NCBI GenBank assembly: GCA_001899145.1
Contig: MKVF01000006.1
Span: 495,806 to 559,805 of the forward strand
Direction of reading: 5' to 3'
DNA: 64,000 bases
Source: Flavobacteriia bacterium 40-80
GTDB taxonomy: Bacteria; Bacteroidota; Bacteroidia; Flavobacteriales_D; Crocinitomicaceae
Positions 42,871 through 52,609 of the stretch are shown here, one piece after another. Within the stretch, counting starts at the first letter, position 1, and each line of letters begins with the position of its first letter. The notes beneath the pieces were generated by a model. It had not been told where the DNA came from and ran no database searches. It worked only from the letters and a program-made list of their open reading frames with translations. Both the position numbers and the translations under genes were made by a program.

Positions 42871-44349
42871 ATGAAGTTATTCTGGATTCTATTATTTATA
42901 ACATTCCCATTTGCTGTTTTCAGTCAAAAGCAAAATAAGTCTAAGAATGATAAAAAAATTCAGGCTTTTTTCGATTATAAAATATTTCAGATTCCGGGTG
43001 ATTCCGCCTATATAGAAGGATATTTACAATTTCAGGCAGCTAAAATAAATTACAAACCGACAGGTGAGCATGACCTGCAAGGCCAGCTGGCAATCCAGTA
43101 TCAATTAAAACGTGGCGACTCATTGTATTCGGCGAATACTTATTCTTTCCTGACACCGGTCATGAAAGACAGTATCGTAGAAAATTTTCTGGAAGTTTTT
43201 CGTGTAAAAGCAGCACCAGGAATCTACGAATTCAAATTAGGTCTTCTGGATGTGAACAGCAGCAATGATTTCATCTATTCCACACAAATTATTGAAATTC
43301 CGGCCCTGCCCTCTACTCCTGCTTTGTCAGACGTTATTATCGCCGAAATACTTCGGAAATCAGATGAAGAATCTATTTTCAACAAAAACGGAATTATCGT
43401 TTATCCCCGGATTCAGAACTTTTTTGATACCCAGGATGAGAAGCTTCCTTTTTATGTAGAAGTTTACAATTTAGATCCGCAAAAGAGCTACGGTTTAAAA
43501 TGGTCAGTTTATGATGTATTGAAAAAAGAAATGCTTCTTCTTTATTCCGGAACGAAAAAACTAAGCGGTATAAAAGATCAGGTAGTAACTTCCTTTATTA
43601 ATATTGACAATCTGCCTACCGGCGAATACAATCTTATCCTGGAGCTGGTAAATCAATCGGAAATTTTTTCCAGAAAAGAATATTTTTTCGCCAAACAAAC
43701 CGATGAATTAAAAGATGTGATTATTTCAGATGAGCAGATCATTGTTGATCCGGCGTTTCAGGCATCTATCCCAAATGACAGTCTGGCATTTTATGTAGGA
43801 AGCCTGAATCCGATTGTCGGAAGAACTGAGCAAGCACATATCAAGGCATTGCTGAAAGAAAAAAATGCCGATAAAATGAGAAATTACATGGAGAAATTCT
43901 GGATTGCCATGTCAAAACAATCTCCGGACAAGAAAACTCCTTACGATCTGTGGCTGGGATATAAAGCCCAGGTACAATTGGTACAGCAGAAGTTTGCTGC
44001 AATGAACCTTTCCGGCTATGCGACAGACAGAGGGCGCGTTTATCTTCAGTATGGCTCTCCTTCTTCGATCATTGTGAAAGAAACTTCTCCTTCCGAATAT
44101 CCTTATGAAATCTGGATTTACGATAAGATCAAACAATTTTCCAACAGACGCTTTATCTTCTACAGCCCGGAATTATTGCAAAATTCTTATCGCCTGCTCC
44201 ACTCGGACATGATCGGGGAATTACAAAATTACCGCTGGCAGCATGAGCTTACCAAAAGAAATTCTCCTGTTTACAATATTGACGATCCCAATGACGGCAA
44301 TACAGATCATTTCGGAGGAAACAGCTCTATTTACTACAATCAACGTTAG
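42871..44349 (+). CDS. GWxTD domain-containing exported protein
   Basis: A 492-residue protein with a signal peptide (FWILLFITFPFAVFSQ, residue 19). The C-terminal ~150 residues are the GWxTD domain, here with the variant SGYATDRGRVYLQYGSPSS and the later YPYEIWIYDKIKQFSNRRFIFY. The N-terminal half resembles beta-sandwich repeats (QIPGDSAYIEGYLQFQ; LPTGEYNLILELVNQ). GWxTD proteins are predicted exported proteins of unknown role, widespread in Bacteroidota. The next gene starts six bases after its stop, so a glycosyltransferase is cotranscribed with it. Confidence 0.88.
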   Translation: MKLFWILLFITFPFAVFSQKQNKSKNDKKIQAFFDYKIFQIPGDSAYIEGYLQFQAAKINYKPTGEHDLQGQLAIQYQLKRGDSLYSANTYSFLTPVMKDSIVENFLEVFRVKAAPGIYEFKLGLLDVNSSNDFIYSTQIIEIPALPSTPALSDVIIAEILRKSDEESIFNKNGIIVYPRIQNFFDTQDEKLPFYVEVYNLDPQKSYGLKWSVYDVLKKEMLLLYSGTKKLSGIKDQVVTSFINIDNLPTGEYNLILELVNQSEIFSRKEYFFAKQTDELKDVIISDEQIIVDPAFQASIPNDSLAFYVGSLNPIVGRTEQAHIKALLKEKNADKMRNYMEKFWIAMSKQSPDKKTPYDLWLGYKAQVQLVQQKFAAMNLSGYATDRGRVYLQYGSPSSIIVKETSPSEYPYEIWIYDKIKQFSNRRFIFYSPELLQNSYRLLHSDMIGELQNYRWQHELTKRNSPVYNIDDPNDGNTDHFGGNSSIYYNQR

Positions 44350-44355
44350 CCCGAA

Positions 44356-45387
44356 ATGGATTTAAGCAGTATTGCTGTTGTTATACTTAACTGGAATGGC
44401 AGAAAGCTTTTAGAGGGTTTTCTTCCCTCGGTAACCAGGTATTCGGGAAATGCAGCTATTTATCTGGCTGATAACGCTTCTACGGATGATTCTGTAAGTT
44501 TTGTCAAGGCGAACTTTCCCTCGGTAAAAATTATTATCAATGAGGTCAACGGAGGTTATGCCAAAGGTTATAATGATGCTTTAAAAAGTATAGAAGAACC
44601 TTATTATTTACTGCTGAACAGTGATATTGAAGTTACTGAAAACTGGCTTTCACCACTTTTAGAAATAATTCAGCAGCAAAATGTCGGAGCTGTACAGCCT
44701 AAAATAAAAGCATTTTCAGAAAAAGAATCATTTGAATATGCCGGAGCAGCTGGAGGTTTTATTGATAAAGATTTCTATCCGTTCTGCCGCGGGCGCATTT
44801 TCGACAATGTAGAAAAAGATTCCGGACAATACGACTATCCAATGGAGGTGTTCTGGGCATCCGGCGCGTGCATGCTTATCCGGCGCTCCCTGTTTTGGGA
44901 AACCGGCGGATTAGACGAAGACTTTTTCGCGCACATGGAAGAAATTGATTTATGCTGGCGCATTAAAAAACGGGGTTATTCCATGCAGATCATTCCGCAA
45001 TCCGTTGTTTATCACGTAGGAGGAGGGACGCTGAGCTATGCTTCTCCCCAAAAGACGTTTTTAAACTTCCGGAACAGCCTCCTGATGATTACTAAAAATT
45101 ACAATGGCTGGCTTTCAGGGAAGATATTGCGCAGACTTGTGTTGGACGGGATTGCAGGCATTGTTTTTCTTGTGAAAGGGAATCCCCGGTTAACATGGGC
45201 AGTCATACGCGCACATTTCGCTTACTATTCGTTATTGGGAAAAATGCTAAAAAAAAGAGAAAAAGAATCTTTTTTAAAGTTTAAAGAGATTAAAGGGGTA
45301 TATAGCGGCAGTATTTTATGGGCGGTTCACATTCACGGAATCAGGAAATTCTCCGATTTAAATTATAGAAAGCTGGAGAGATATTGA
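44356..45387 (+). CDS. Family 2 glycosyltransferase
   Basis: A 343-residue GT-A type enzyme. AVVILNWNGRKLLEGFLPS, ADNASTDDSV (nucleotide site), GGYAKGYNDAL, LLLNSDIEV (DxD-like metal site) and FFAHMEEIDLCWRIKKRGY (catalytic acidic ED motif) match rhamnosyl- and galactofuranosyl-transferase-like GT2 proteins. A hydrophobic segment near residues 255-270 may touch the membrane. It adds a sugar to a cell-surface glycan or lipid carrier; donor and acceptor are unknown. It is cotranscribed with the GWxTD gene. Confidence 0.88.
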   Translation: MDLSSIAVVILNWNGRKLLEGFLPSVTRYSGNAAIYLADNASTDDSVSFVKANFPSVKIIINEVNGGYAKGYNDALKSIEEPYYLLLNSDIEVTENWLSPLLEIIQQQNVGAVQPKIKAFSEKESFEYAGAAGGFIDKDFYPFCRGRIFDNVEKDSGQYDYPMEVFWASGACMLIRRSLFWETGGLDEDFFAHMEEIDLCWRIKKRGYSMQIIPQSVVYHVGGGTLSYASPQKTFLNFRNSLLMITKNYNGWLSGKILRRLVLDGIAGIVFLVKGNPRLTWAVIRAHFAYYSLLGKMLKKREKESFLKFKEIKGVYSGSILWAVHIHGIRKFSDLNYRKLERY

Positions 45388-45692
45388 TCTTTCAATACTC
45401 ATCCTCCAGATTACAGGTCCCAGTCATTATTCGTTTTTTACCCTTCCAAACACGTATTTCCACGTATAATGCAATAGTATTATTACCTGATTTTTGCTGC
45501 TCTTTATTAATTTATTAACTAAACTGTTAACTTCGTACCAGCACATTAACTTCATTGGAAGATGGATGATGTTGAGATAAAATTGATAGGATGCAAATCA
45601 ACCGGGAACTATCCTGCTACATATATAAGTCAAAAAGGCTGCCCTCTTTTCGGGTAGTCTTTTTCTGTTTTGAGAAAAGGGATTATCAATTG
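45388..45692. other. 305-base gap holding an orphan terminator
   Basis: The gap has a rightward terminator (45632-45665) about 245 bases past the glycosyltransferase stop, with only a 31-codon ORF (45562-45657) before it that runs into the hairpin. It may be a long 3' UTR or a small untranslated RNA. No tRNA-like fold is seen. Confidence 0.4.
45632..45665 (+). terminator. Rightward rho-independent terminator
   Basis: GGCTGCCC (45637-45644) pairs with GGGTAGTC (45652-45659) using two G-U pairs, flanked by five As and five Ts. The G-U pairs mean that it works only in the rightward RNA. Confidence 0.7.
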
Positions 45693-46364
45693 TCAACGGA
45701 CCGGCCAGTCTTTTTCAGAATGATCGGGTTTTGAATTAAATCCAAATAATTTAAACCATTGGATCAGAATCATAGTATGGAAAAGTAGGACTGAAAACTG
45801 ACGCATGAGCCATATAATTCCCGATTCTTGTATCTGGATCATTGCTAACACATTTCCGAACATTAAAACAGATATATCAAGAACAGCCCATAACAAAATT
45901 CCCAAACTCAAATATGCAAAATGCCTTTTTTCAGAAGTGGTATTGTACAGATAAAAGAAAGAAGCTATAACCAATACGTAGTTTCCGAGAATGATTTCAA
46001 CTATATTATATCTAAAAAATAATGACGGATAAATTATATATTGTATCATCAAAACCAATGTCATACAGATAAGATACCATTTAATAAATTTACGTTGCTT
46101 AACATTTCGGCAGATCCGGTAATAAAATGCTCCCAACAAAACAGATTGAGAGTAGGTGTAAATGTGTGAAAAATATAAGTTATAATGATATAAGCATGTA
46201 GCAACCTCCGAGGCCAACTGTATGAATAACATCGTCCACAAGAAAACAACAATTATTTTTAACCACCCAGATCTGTTAGTTCTTAGTTTCCAAGTATATA
46301 GTAATGTATTAATAACAAGTAAAATCAGGCAAAACCCATATAACCAGTATAATGCAGCAAACAT
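45693..46364 (-). CDS. Multipass membrane protein of unknown function
   Basis: A 223-residue protein with about seven hydrophobic helices (ALYWLYGFCLILLVINTLLY; IIVVFLWTMLFIQLA; then FYYRICRNVKQRK as a cytosolic loop; WYLICMTLVLMIQYIIY; IILGNYVLVIASFFYLY; LSLGILLWAVLDISVL; FSVLLFHTMILIQWF) and a short polar tail. The topology recalls 7TM sensor domains without an output domain, but no family was recognised. It is monocistronic, and its 3' end faces the glycosyltransferase. Confidence 0.72.
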   Translation of the reverse strand: MFAALYWLYGFCLILLVINTLLYTWKLRTNRSGWLKIIVVFLWTMLFIQLASEVATCLYHYNLYFSHIYTYSQSVLLGAFYYRICRNVKQRKFIKWYLICMTLVLMIQYIIYPSLFFRYNIVEIILGNYVLVIASFFYLYNTTSEKRHFAYLSLGILLWAVLDISVLMFGNVLAMIQIQESGIIWLMRQFSVLLFHTMILIQWFKLFGFNSKPDHSEKDWPVR

Positions 46365-46426
46365 CTAAAAATGAATTTATTCACTTGTAAATGTAGTGAT
46401 TATAAAAAAACAGGTGAAATCTCTGA

Positions 46427-48721
46427 TTATTCTTCAACAATCTGTAATTTCGCAAAACGGAGCAGCAGCGTTTTTGAGCCTTCTTTCGGAAAGAAAATCA
46501 CCGCTCGCTTATCATCTCCATTTCCTGTTATCTGGATAACCTTTCCTCTTCCAAAGGTTTCGTGCAGTACATTATAGCCCACCTTCAAATCAGACAGGCT
46601 GCTTGCCTGAAAATCAGGATTAGTTCCATTAGACTGCTTTAATTCATCAAGCGATCTTAAATTCTTTGCGGGAGGAGTACTCAAACGGTTTAAGCCGCCG
46701 GAAAAAGCCGGTTCTGCAATCCTTCCCGATTTCAAAGAGCGTCCGCCACCGTGCTGCGTTGTTTCGTGCTCTGTATATTGACGGTCAATTTCCGTAATAA
46801 AACGGCTCGGCTCAGATGTCTGTAAGCTGCCAAACACGAAACGGGAATTAGCGTACGAAATTGTACAGGTTTTTTCCGCCCTGGTTAGTGCTACATAAAA
46901 CAACCGCCGCTCTTCTTCCAGCTCTGCTCTTGAATGCAAAGACATCTGCGAAGGAAACAGGTTTTCTTCTAAGCCGACTAAAAAGACATGCTTAAACTCC
47001 AAGCCTTTACTGGAATGGATCGTCATGAGGGAAACTTTATTTCTGTCCTCATCCTTCTGTTCATCAGCATCTGTCAGCAAAGCGACATCTATTAAAAACT
47101 CGGGCAGAGTTTTCGTTTCATTTTCTTGGTTCTGCTGGGTAAACGCTTTGATCCCGCTTATCAGCTCTTCAATATTCTGATAGCGTTCCACTTCTTCCGG
47201 GCCTTTATCTTTTTCATTATAGAGCTCTTTCAGTAAACCGGAAGACTTGGCAATTTCCATTGCCATATCATAAGCTGGCAGCTTATCAATCTGTGCATGA
47301 AAGCTCTGAATCATTGTCGTAAATTCCGTTATCTTGGAACGAACGCCGCTTGCAAAAGCATTCAGAATATCCGGATCTGTCAATCCCTCAAAGAACGTCA
47401 GTCCTTTTTCTGCCGATTTAATGATAAATCCTTCCTGCGTAGTCTGCCCTATTCCGCGTTTCGGATAATTAATGATCCGTTTCAATGCTTCTTCATCTTT
47501 CAAATTAGTCGCCAGCCGGAAATAGGCTAGAATATCTTTAATTTCTTTTCGCTGATAGAATGACAAGCCTCCGTAAATTTTATACGGCAAGTTCAATTTT
47601 CTTAGTGCTTCCTCAAATGCCCTTGATTGACGGTTCGTGCGGTACAAAATAGCAAAATCTCTGTATTCCAGACCTTCTCCGCGTTTCATATCAAAAATTC
47701 TGTTGGCAACCAGATTTCCTTCTTCGTTGTCTGTAAGTGTCCGGACGATTTTTATTTTTGTTCCGAGGTCATTTTCTGTCCATACCTTTTTTTCAATCTG
47801 GTCCCGGTTGTTTTTAATAATGCTGTTCGCCGCTTCCACAATCACCTGAGTTGAACGGTAATTCTGTTCCAGCTTGAACAACTGAAAGTCCGGGTAATCC
47901 TTTCTGAAATTTAATATATTCTGAATATTCGCTCCCCGAAAGGAATAAATACTTTGTGCATCGTCTCCAACTACACAAATATTTTCAAAAACAGCCGCCA
48001 GTTTTTTAACTATTAAGTACTGTGCAAAATTCGTATCCTGGTACTCATCCACCAGGATATAGCGGAACTTATACTGATAATGCTGTAAAACATCCGGAAA
48101 ATCACGGAGCAGGACATTCGTATAAAACAATAAATCATCAAAGTCCATTGCTCCTGCCTTAAAGCAGCGGGTCACATACGTTTTATAAATAGTCGCCATC
48201 ATCGGGCGCTTATTAGCGTAATCTTCTGAAATAATCTCTGCGTTATTAGCATATTCGTCCGAAGATACTAGCTGATTTTTAGCTGTTGAAATCCGGCCGT
48301 AAACAACGCTGGGTTTATATAATTTATCATCCAGATTCAGTTCTTTGACAATATCTTTTATCAGGCTTTTGGAATCTTGTGTATCATAGATGGTAAAATT
48401 CTGAGGAAAGCCCAAACGCTCTGAATTGATCCGTAAAATGCGTGAAAAAACCGAGTGGAAGGTTCCCATCACAACACTTCGTGCGTCGGAATCACCTACA
48501 ATTTTAGTGATTCGCTCTTTCATTTCACTTGCAGCCTTATTGGTAAATGTCAGGGCTAAAATATTAAAGGGATCAATCCCCTGATCAATCATGTAGGCAA
48601 TCCTGTAAGTTAAAACTCTAGTCTTACCGGAACCTGCACCTGCAATAACCATGGAAGGGCCTTCGTAATTTATTACAGCCAGACGCTGGCTCTCGTTCAA
48701 TTCATCTAAATAAGCACTCAT
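46427..48721 (-). CDS. pcrA: ATP-dependent DNA helicase, UvrD/PcrA family
   Basis: A 764-residue superfamily 1A helicase. I start it at the ATG at 48721 because LDELNESQRLAV, the family's first motif, follows directly; longer in-frame starts would run into the neighbouring gene. Motifs seen: VIAGAGSGKTRVLTYR (I), ALTFTNKAASEMKER (Ia), ILVDEYQDTN (II), VVGDDAQSIYSFRGA (III), LEQNYRSTQ (IV), LMTIHSSKGLEFKHVFLVG (V) and RRLFYVALTRA (VI). The C-terminal YNVLHETFGRGKVIQI..KLQIVEE is the RNA-polymerase/DNA-binding Tudor-like end of PcrA. It works in nucleotide excision repair and replication-fork processing. It follows the large PKD gene by 52 bases. Confidence 0.93.
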   Translation of the reverse strand: MSAYLDELNESQRLAVINYEGPSMVIAGAGSGKTRVLTYRIAYMIDQGIDPFNILALTFTNKAASEMKERITKIVGDSDARSVVMGTFHSVFSRILRINSERLGFPQNFTIYDTQDSKSLIKDIVKELNLDDKLYKPSVVYGRISTAKNQLVSSDEYANNAEIISEDYANKRPMMATIYKTYVTRCFKAGAMDFDDLLFYTNVLLRDFPDVLQHYQYKFRYILVDEYQDTNFAQYLIVKKLAAVFENICVVGDDAQSIYSFRGANIQNILNFRKDYPDFQLFKLEQNYRSTQVIVEAANSIIKNNRDQIEKKVWTENDLGTKIKIVRTLTDNEEGNLVANRIFDMKRGEGLEYRDFAILYRTNRQSRAFEEALRKLNLPYKIYGGLSFYQRKEIKDILAYFRLATNLKDEEALKRIINYPKRGIGQTTQEGFIIKSAEKGLTFFEGLTDPDILNAFASGVRSKITEFTTMIQSFHAQIDKLPAYDMAMEIAKSSGLLKELYNEKDKGPEEVERYQNIEELISGIKAFTQQNQENETKTLPEFLIDVALLTDADEQKDEDRNKVSLMTIHSSKGLEFKHVFLVGLEENLFPSQMSLHSRAELEEERRLFYVALTRAEKTCTISYANSRFVFGSLQTSEPSRFITEIDRQYTEHETTQHGGGRSLKSGRIAEPAFSGGLNRLSTPPAKNLRSLDELKQSNGTNPDFQASSLSDLKVGYNVLHETFGRGKVIQITGNGDDKRAVIFFPKEGSKTLLLRFAKLQIVEE

Positions 48722-48773
48722 ACCTGCAAAAATAAGCGGTAAAATCGGAAAGTTGCTATAACCGGGAGTTAAT

Positions 48774-51700
48774 TTATTTCTGTCCAAACAGATGAACGAA
48801 TCCATCCGCCTGTACTTCCGTAATCTCATCCAGTAAAAGCCCTTTGAATTTATAGAAGTAAACACCGTCTGTACAAAATTCCCCGTTTTGAGCTTTTCCA
48901 TCCCAAAGTATCAAGCCCTGCTGGTGCCGGTTTTCATACACAACATTCCCCCAACGGTTTAGAATGAAAATTTCATATTCTTTATAGAAATCATAATTTA
49001 AGAGCACATAATCATTAATGCCGTCTCCATTCGGAGTAAACACATTCGGGATCTGAATAGACGGATCTACGAATATTTTGGTAGTATATTCCGCCTGGCA
49101 TCCCTGCTGGTCTGTGACAATCAGCGTGACATCCTGATAACCCGGCATTCCCATGTACTGTGTTACACTGGCATTGGTCGGGTTCGTATAAACGTTGTCG
49201 TAAATGTGCCACTCCCATTTAGTAATCGGCGAAAGCGTATAAGAAGATCCATCTATAAAGGTTACCGTATTTCCTATTTTGATTTCCGTAGGTGAATAGG
49301 TAAAATAAGCTGTCAATCCATTAGGTGTAATGGTTAACGGATCCAGCTCATAGATAACCTGGCATCCTACTGCGTCTGTTATAGTTACTTTAGGAGAATA
49401 GGTACCTGATGTCAGATAGCTGTATGCAGCGTTATTTGTGTCCATAAGATGATCTCCATTCCCCAAATCCCAGTCGATAGAGGCTACTTCAGAATTTGTT
49501 CCCAAAGAAAAAGTTACCACCTGACCGCACTTGTCCAATGACTGAACGTAGGAAGGATCTGCCTGAGGTCCGCCGATTCTTAAATAATTCAGCAAAATCG
49601 TATCTGCCGTGCATCCATATTCATCTGTTACCGTTAGAGAGGTGCTGTAAATTCCTGAAAACACAAATGTATTACTCGGGTTTTGATTGGTTGAACTGTT
49701 GCCGTTGTCATAAAAATCCCATTGCCATCCTGTGATATTTCCTATAGATGTAGAATGATCTGCAAAATTCACAAATACCGGTGGGCAGTTAAATGTACCG
49801 TCTCCGTTGACACTGGCACCTGTAGCTATATAGGTAAAAGAAGCTTTCGGGGTCGATACGGTTACCGGTTTCGTCAATGTATCCTTACAACCGTTTCCAT
49901 CCGTCACGATTAAAGTTACTGTATGATTGACGGACAACCCGGTAGAATTATCATTGAACTGATGTGTCAGATCATCCTGTGTACCTACAGCTATATTATC
50001 CACTTTCCACTGATAAGAGAGCGCAGGTGTTCCGGACGAACTATTCTGAGCTGAGAAATCCGCTGCGTTACATACTACCGGATCAACTGTAAAACCAGCA
50101 GTTGGTTTGGTTATGTTAACCTGCTGCTTCACTGGTGCTGATTTACACCCGAAAACATCTGTCACTATCAGTGAGGCTTCATGCGTTCCAGCTGATAAGA
50201 ATGTGAATGTCGGGGAATCCGAAAGATTATGAGTGGTCTGCTGTGCTCCTGTCTCCAGATTTGTCCATTCAAAATAACTCAGAGGCGCTCCGTTCCCCTG
50301 AACAGAGGAATTGTTAACGGCAGTTGTAATCAATGGTGCACAACCGGCATTGAGGGATAAAGTGAAATCAGCGAGTGGTAATTGAAGCACTACAACAGGT
50401 AATGTTGTTGTCGCAACGCATCCAACACTATTTTTCACTGTTTGCGTAATAGTATAAGTGCCAGCTGTTGTATAAGTGTAAGATACCGGATTTCCTGTCT
50501 TAGTCACTCCGTTCCCCATATTATAGCCCCATGAAGTGATTGTATTAGAGGAGGTAGCCGCACTGCCGTCTATTCCGATCTGCCCGTTCTTACAAATGGA
50601 ATCATTTGTCAATGTCATTGCAGGTACCAGCGAAGAAACATTCACAACCTTACTCAGACTATCCACACAGCCGGTAGTATGGTTTTCTATAATATGCCAA
50701 ATGGTGTAGGATCCGTATCCCGCCGGATATTGATGTGAAGTCGAGCTTTTATCTGAATCATGCAGGTCTGCATTCGGGATATGTGTCTGTGTCCCATCTC
50801 CCCATTTCCAGTAAACATCGATCAAATCAGTAGAAACTCCCAGCTTGGAAGTATCTACCGTCTGGACCGTGATCGGAAAAGAGGGGTTACAAAACAAGTC
50901 CTGCTGAAGGTAATACTGCGATATAGGCGCTTTAATATAAACCGCGCTGTCCACTTTCATTGTATCTTTACAGCCCCTGTAATCAACAATCAGCTGTACG
51001 TCAAAATAACCCGTATCCTTGTCGTACTGATGTTTAGGGTTCTTATCCGTAGAATTTTTGTCATCTCCAAAATCCCAGTCCCAGCGAACTTCCGTAGAAT
51101 CAATATTCGGATCAATCACGGATGTGTTAGTAAACACTATTTCTTTTTTCGCACAAGAAATCAGCGGTGCATACGTGAATCCTGCATGCTGCTTTGTTCC
51201 GACTTTAATATATTCCTGCTTGTAAATAGTGTCTTTACAGCCATTTGCAGTGGTTATAATTAAAGTTACATCGTATTTCCCGGTAACATAGGTCTGTACC
51301 GGTGGTGTTGCCGATGTAGATGTCTGACCGTTACCAAATGTCCAGCTCCAGGCAGTAATAGGACTGGTTGTAGAATTCGGAGTAGTCGACTGATTAATAA
51401 AGTTAACCTGAAGCGGAGTACATCCGTCAACGGGAACTGCCATAAATTTAGCCTCAATATCTGAAATAACAATATAGCTGTTTTTCGTCAGTGAATCAAC
51501 ACATCCGTTCGCGTCTGTAACAATCAGCTTAACATTGTAGGTTCCGTTGCCGGTATAAGTATGTGCGGGCGGTGTTGTTCCCGTAAAAGTTGTTCCGTCT
51601 CCGAAAACCCATTTATACGTTCCTGAAGCTCCTGTGGTATTCTGAAAAGTTATTGTTGCAGGACTACAGCCTGCCGTATCAGGTGCGATAAAATTCGGCA

Positions 51701-52511
51701 CGGTAGCCGCGACTACCTGAACAGTCTTTGTCGCCGTAGCATCACAGCCTGAAGTTGTGTTCCTTGCAGATAAGGAAACAGTATAGGTTCCCGGAGTAGA
51801 AAAAACAAAGGTCGGATTCTGAACAGTAGATGCTCCGGCAATATCCGCATTCCAAAGCCATACATTCGCACCGGCAGAAGAGTTATCAGTAAATTGAACA
51901 GGGCTTCCGACACAAACAATTGCAGGGGCAGTAAAATCTGCCTGGAAATTTGAAATATTAATATCATGGCTATATGTTTTTGAACATCCGTTGACGGTAC
52001 TGGTTGCCTTCAGAGTGACTGTATAAGTTCCAGCATTGTTGTATGTTACTGCCGCTGGCTGCAAACTGGTTGAGGTGCTCCCATTCCCAAAGCTCCATGC
52101 AAAATTTACATCCGCAGTGGGAGAAGAAGTATTATTGAAAGTAATGTTGATCGGCACTGTACAGCTGTTTCCGGACATGGAAAAGCTGGGCTGAGGAGAT
52201 GGATTTATTGTAATATATCCCACTTTTACCTCTGCATCTGCCTGGCCGGTGCTATTCTGAATTGCCAGTGTCACCGTATAAGTCCCGGGGCTTGGATAAG
52301 TATAAACAGGATTCTGCTGAGTACTCGTTTCTCCGTTACCGAAGTTCCAGTTATAAGTTGTGATGTTACTTCCTGTTGAAGTGCTTGTAAATGTGATGGA
52401 TTCACCTTCGCAGACAGCAGTTTTTGAGGCCGTAAAATTGGCGGTCAAACTCTGTGAAAAAACAAAACTTCCTGACATTAAAAGCAGCAATAGCAAAGTA
52501 ACGAATTTCAT
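48774..52511 (-). CDS. Giant PKD-repeat surface protein with T9SS type B C-terminal domain
   Basis: A 1245-residue secreted protein. The signal peptide is LLLLLLMSGSFVFSQ (residue 20). About a dozen PKD domains follow, each of 80-95 residues, with the motif YNWNFGNGETSTQQNPVYTY..GTYTVTL and a following polar Cys-containing strand (DANGCVDSLTK). The end is the gliding-motility-associated C-terminal domain: VFTPNGDGINDYVLLN, ILNRWGNVVYENRHQ, LWDGKAQNGEFCTDGVYFYKFKG, i.e. a type B T9SS signal. It should be anchored on the cell surface. A 21-bp near-palindrome precedes it at 52539-52559. Confidence 0.9.
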   Translation of the reverse strand: MKFVTLLLLLLMSGSFVFSQSLTANFTASKTAVCEGESITFTSTSTGSNITTYNWNFGNGETSTQQNPVYTYPSPGTYTVTLAIQNSTGQADAEVKVGYITINPSPQPSFSMSGNSCTVPINITFNNTSSPTADVNFAWSFGNGSTSTSLQPAAVTYNNAGTYTVTLKATSTVNGCSKTYSHDINISNFQADFTAPAIVCVGSPVQFTDNSSAGANVWLWNADIAGASTVQNPTFVFSTPGTYTVSLSARNTTSGCDATATKTVQVVAATVPNFIAPDTAGCSPATITFQNTTGASGTYKWVFGDGTTFTGTTPPAHTYTGNGTYNVKLIVTDANGCVDSLTKNSYIVISDIEAKFMAVPVDGCTPLQVNFINQSTTPNSTTSPITAWSWTFGNGQTSTSATPPVQTYVTGKYDVTLIITTANGCKDTIYKQEYIKVGTKQHAGFTYAPLISCAKKEIVFTNTSVIDPNIDSTEVRWDWDFGDDKNSTDKNPKHQYDKDTGYFDVQLIVDYRGCKDTMKVDSAVYIKAPISQYYLQQDLFCNPSFPITVQTVDTSKLGVSTDLIDVYWKWGDGTQTHIPNADLHDSDKSSTSHQYPAGYGSYTIWHIIENHTTGCVDSLSKVVNVSSLVPAMTLTNDSICKNGQIGIDGSAATSSNTITSWGYNMGNGVTKTGNPVSYTYTTAGTYTITQTVKNSVGCVATTTLPVVVLQLPLADFTLSLNAGCAPLITTAVNNSSVQGNGAPLSYFEWTNLETGAQQTTHNLSDSPTFTFLSAGTHEASLIVTDVFGCKSAPVKQQVNITKPTAGFTVDPVVCNAADFSAQNSSSGTPALSYQWKVDNIAVGTQDDLTHQFNDNSTGLSVNHTVTLIVTDGNGCKDTLTKPVTVSTPKASFTYIATGASVNGDGTFNCPPVFVNFADHSTSIGNITGWQWDFYDNGNSSTNQNPSNTFVFSGIYSTSLTVTDEYGCTADTILLNYLRIGGPQADPSYVQSLDKCGQVVTFSLGTNSEVASIDWDLGNGDHLMDTNNAAYSYLTSGTYSPKVTITDAVGCQVIYELDPLTITPNGLTAYFTYSPTEIKIGNTVTFIDGSSYTLSPITKWEWHIYDNVYTNPTNASVTQYMGMPGYQDVTLIVTDQQGCQAEYTTKIFVDPSIQIPNVFTPNGDGINDYVLLNYDFYKEYEIFILNRWGNVVYENRHQQGLILWDGKAQNGEFCTDGVYFYKFKGLLLDEITEVQADGFVHLFGQK

Positions 52512-52538
52512 ATAATCTATAGTTGAAAATACTAATAT

Positions 52539-52559
52539 AAATGTTCTTCATGAACATTT
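52539..52559. promoter_or_regulatory. Inverted repeat upstream of the giant PKD gene
   Basis: AAATGTTC (52539-52546) and GAACATTT (52552-52559) are exact arms with a 5-base spacer, 27 bases upstream of the PKD start. It may be an operator or an RNA hairpin near the 5' end. It has no T run. Confidence 0.4.
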
Positions 52560-52609
52560 CCATATTTAACTTTCAAAAATGAGTAAAACGCCCTATCTGT
52601 CGAGCAAAA

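Noticed and set aside
48722..48901. Longer PcrA start overlapping the PKD gene
   Set aside because: It would extend into the 3' coding end of the upstream gene, and its 60 extra residues have no helicase similarity.
50760..51263. 167-codon rightward ORF
   Set aside because: It is antisense to the PKD repeats of the giant surface protein, with no domain of its own.
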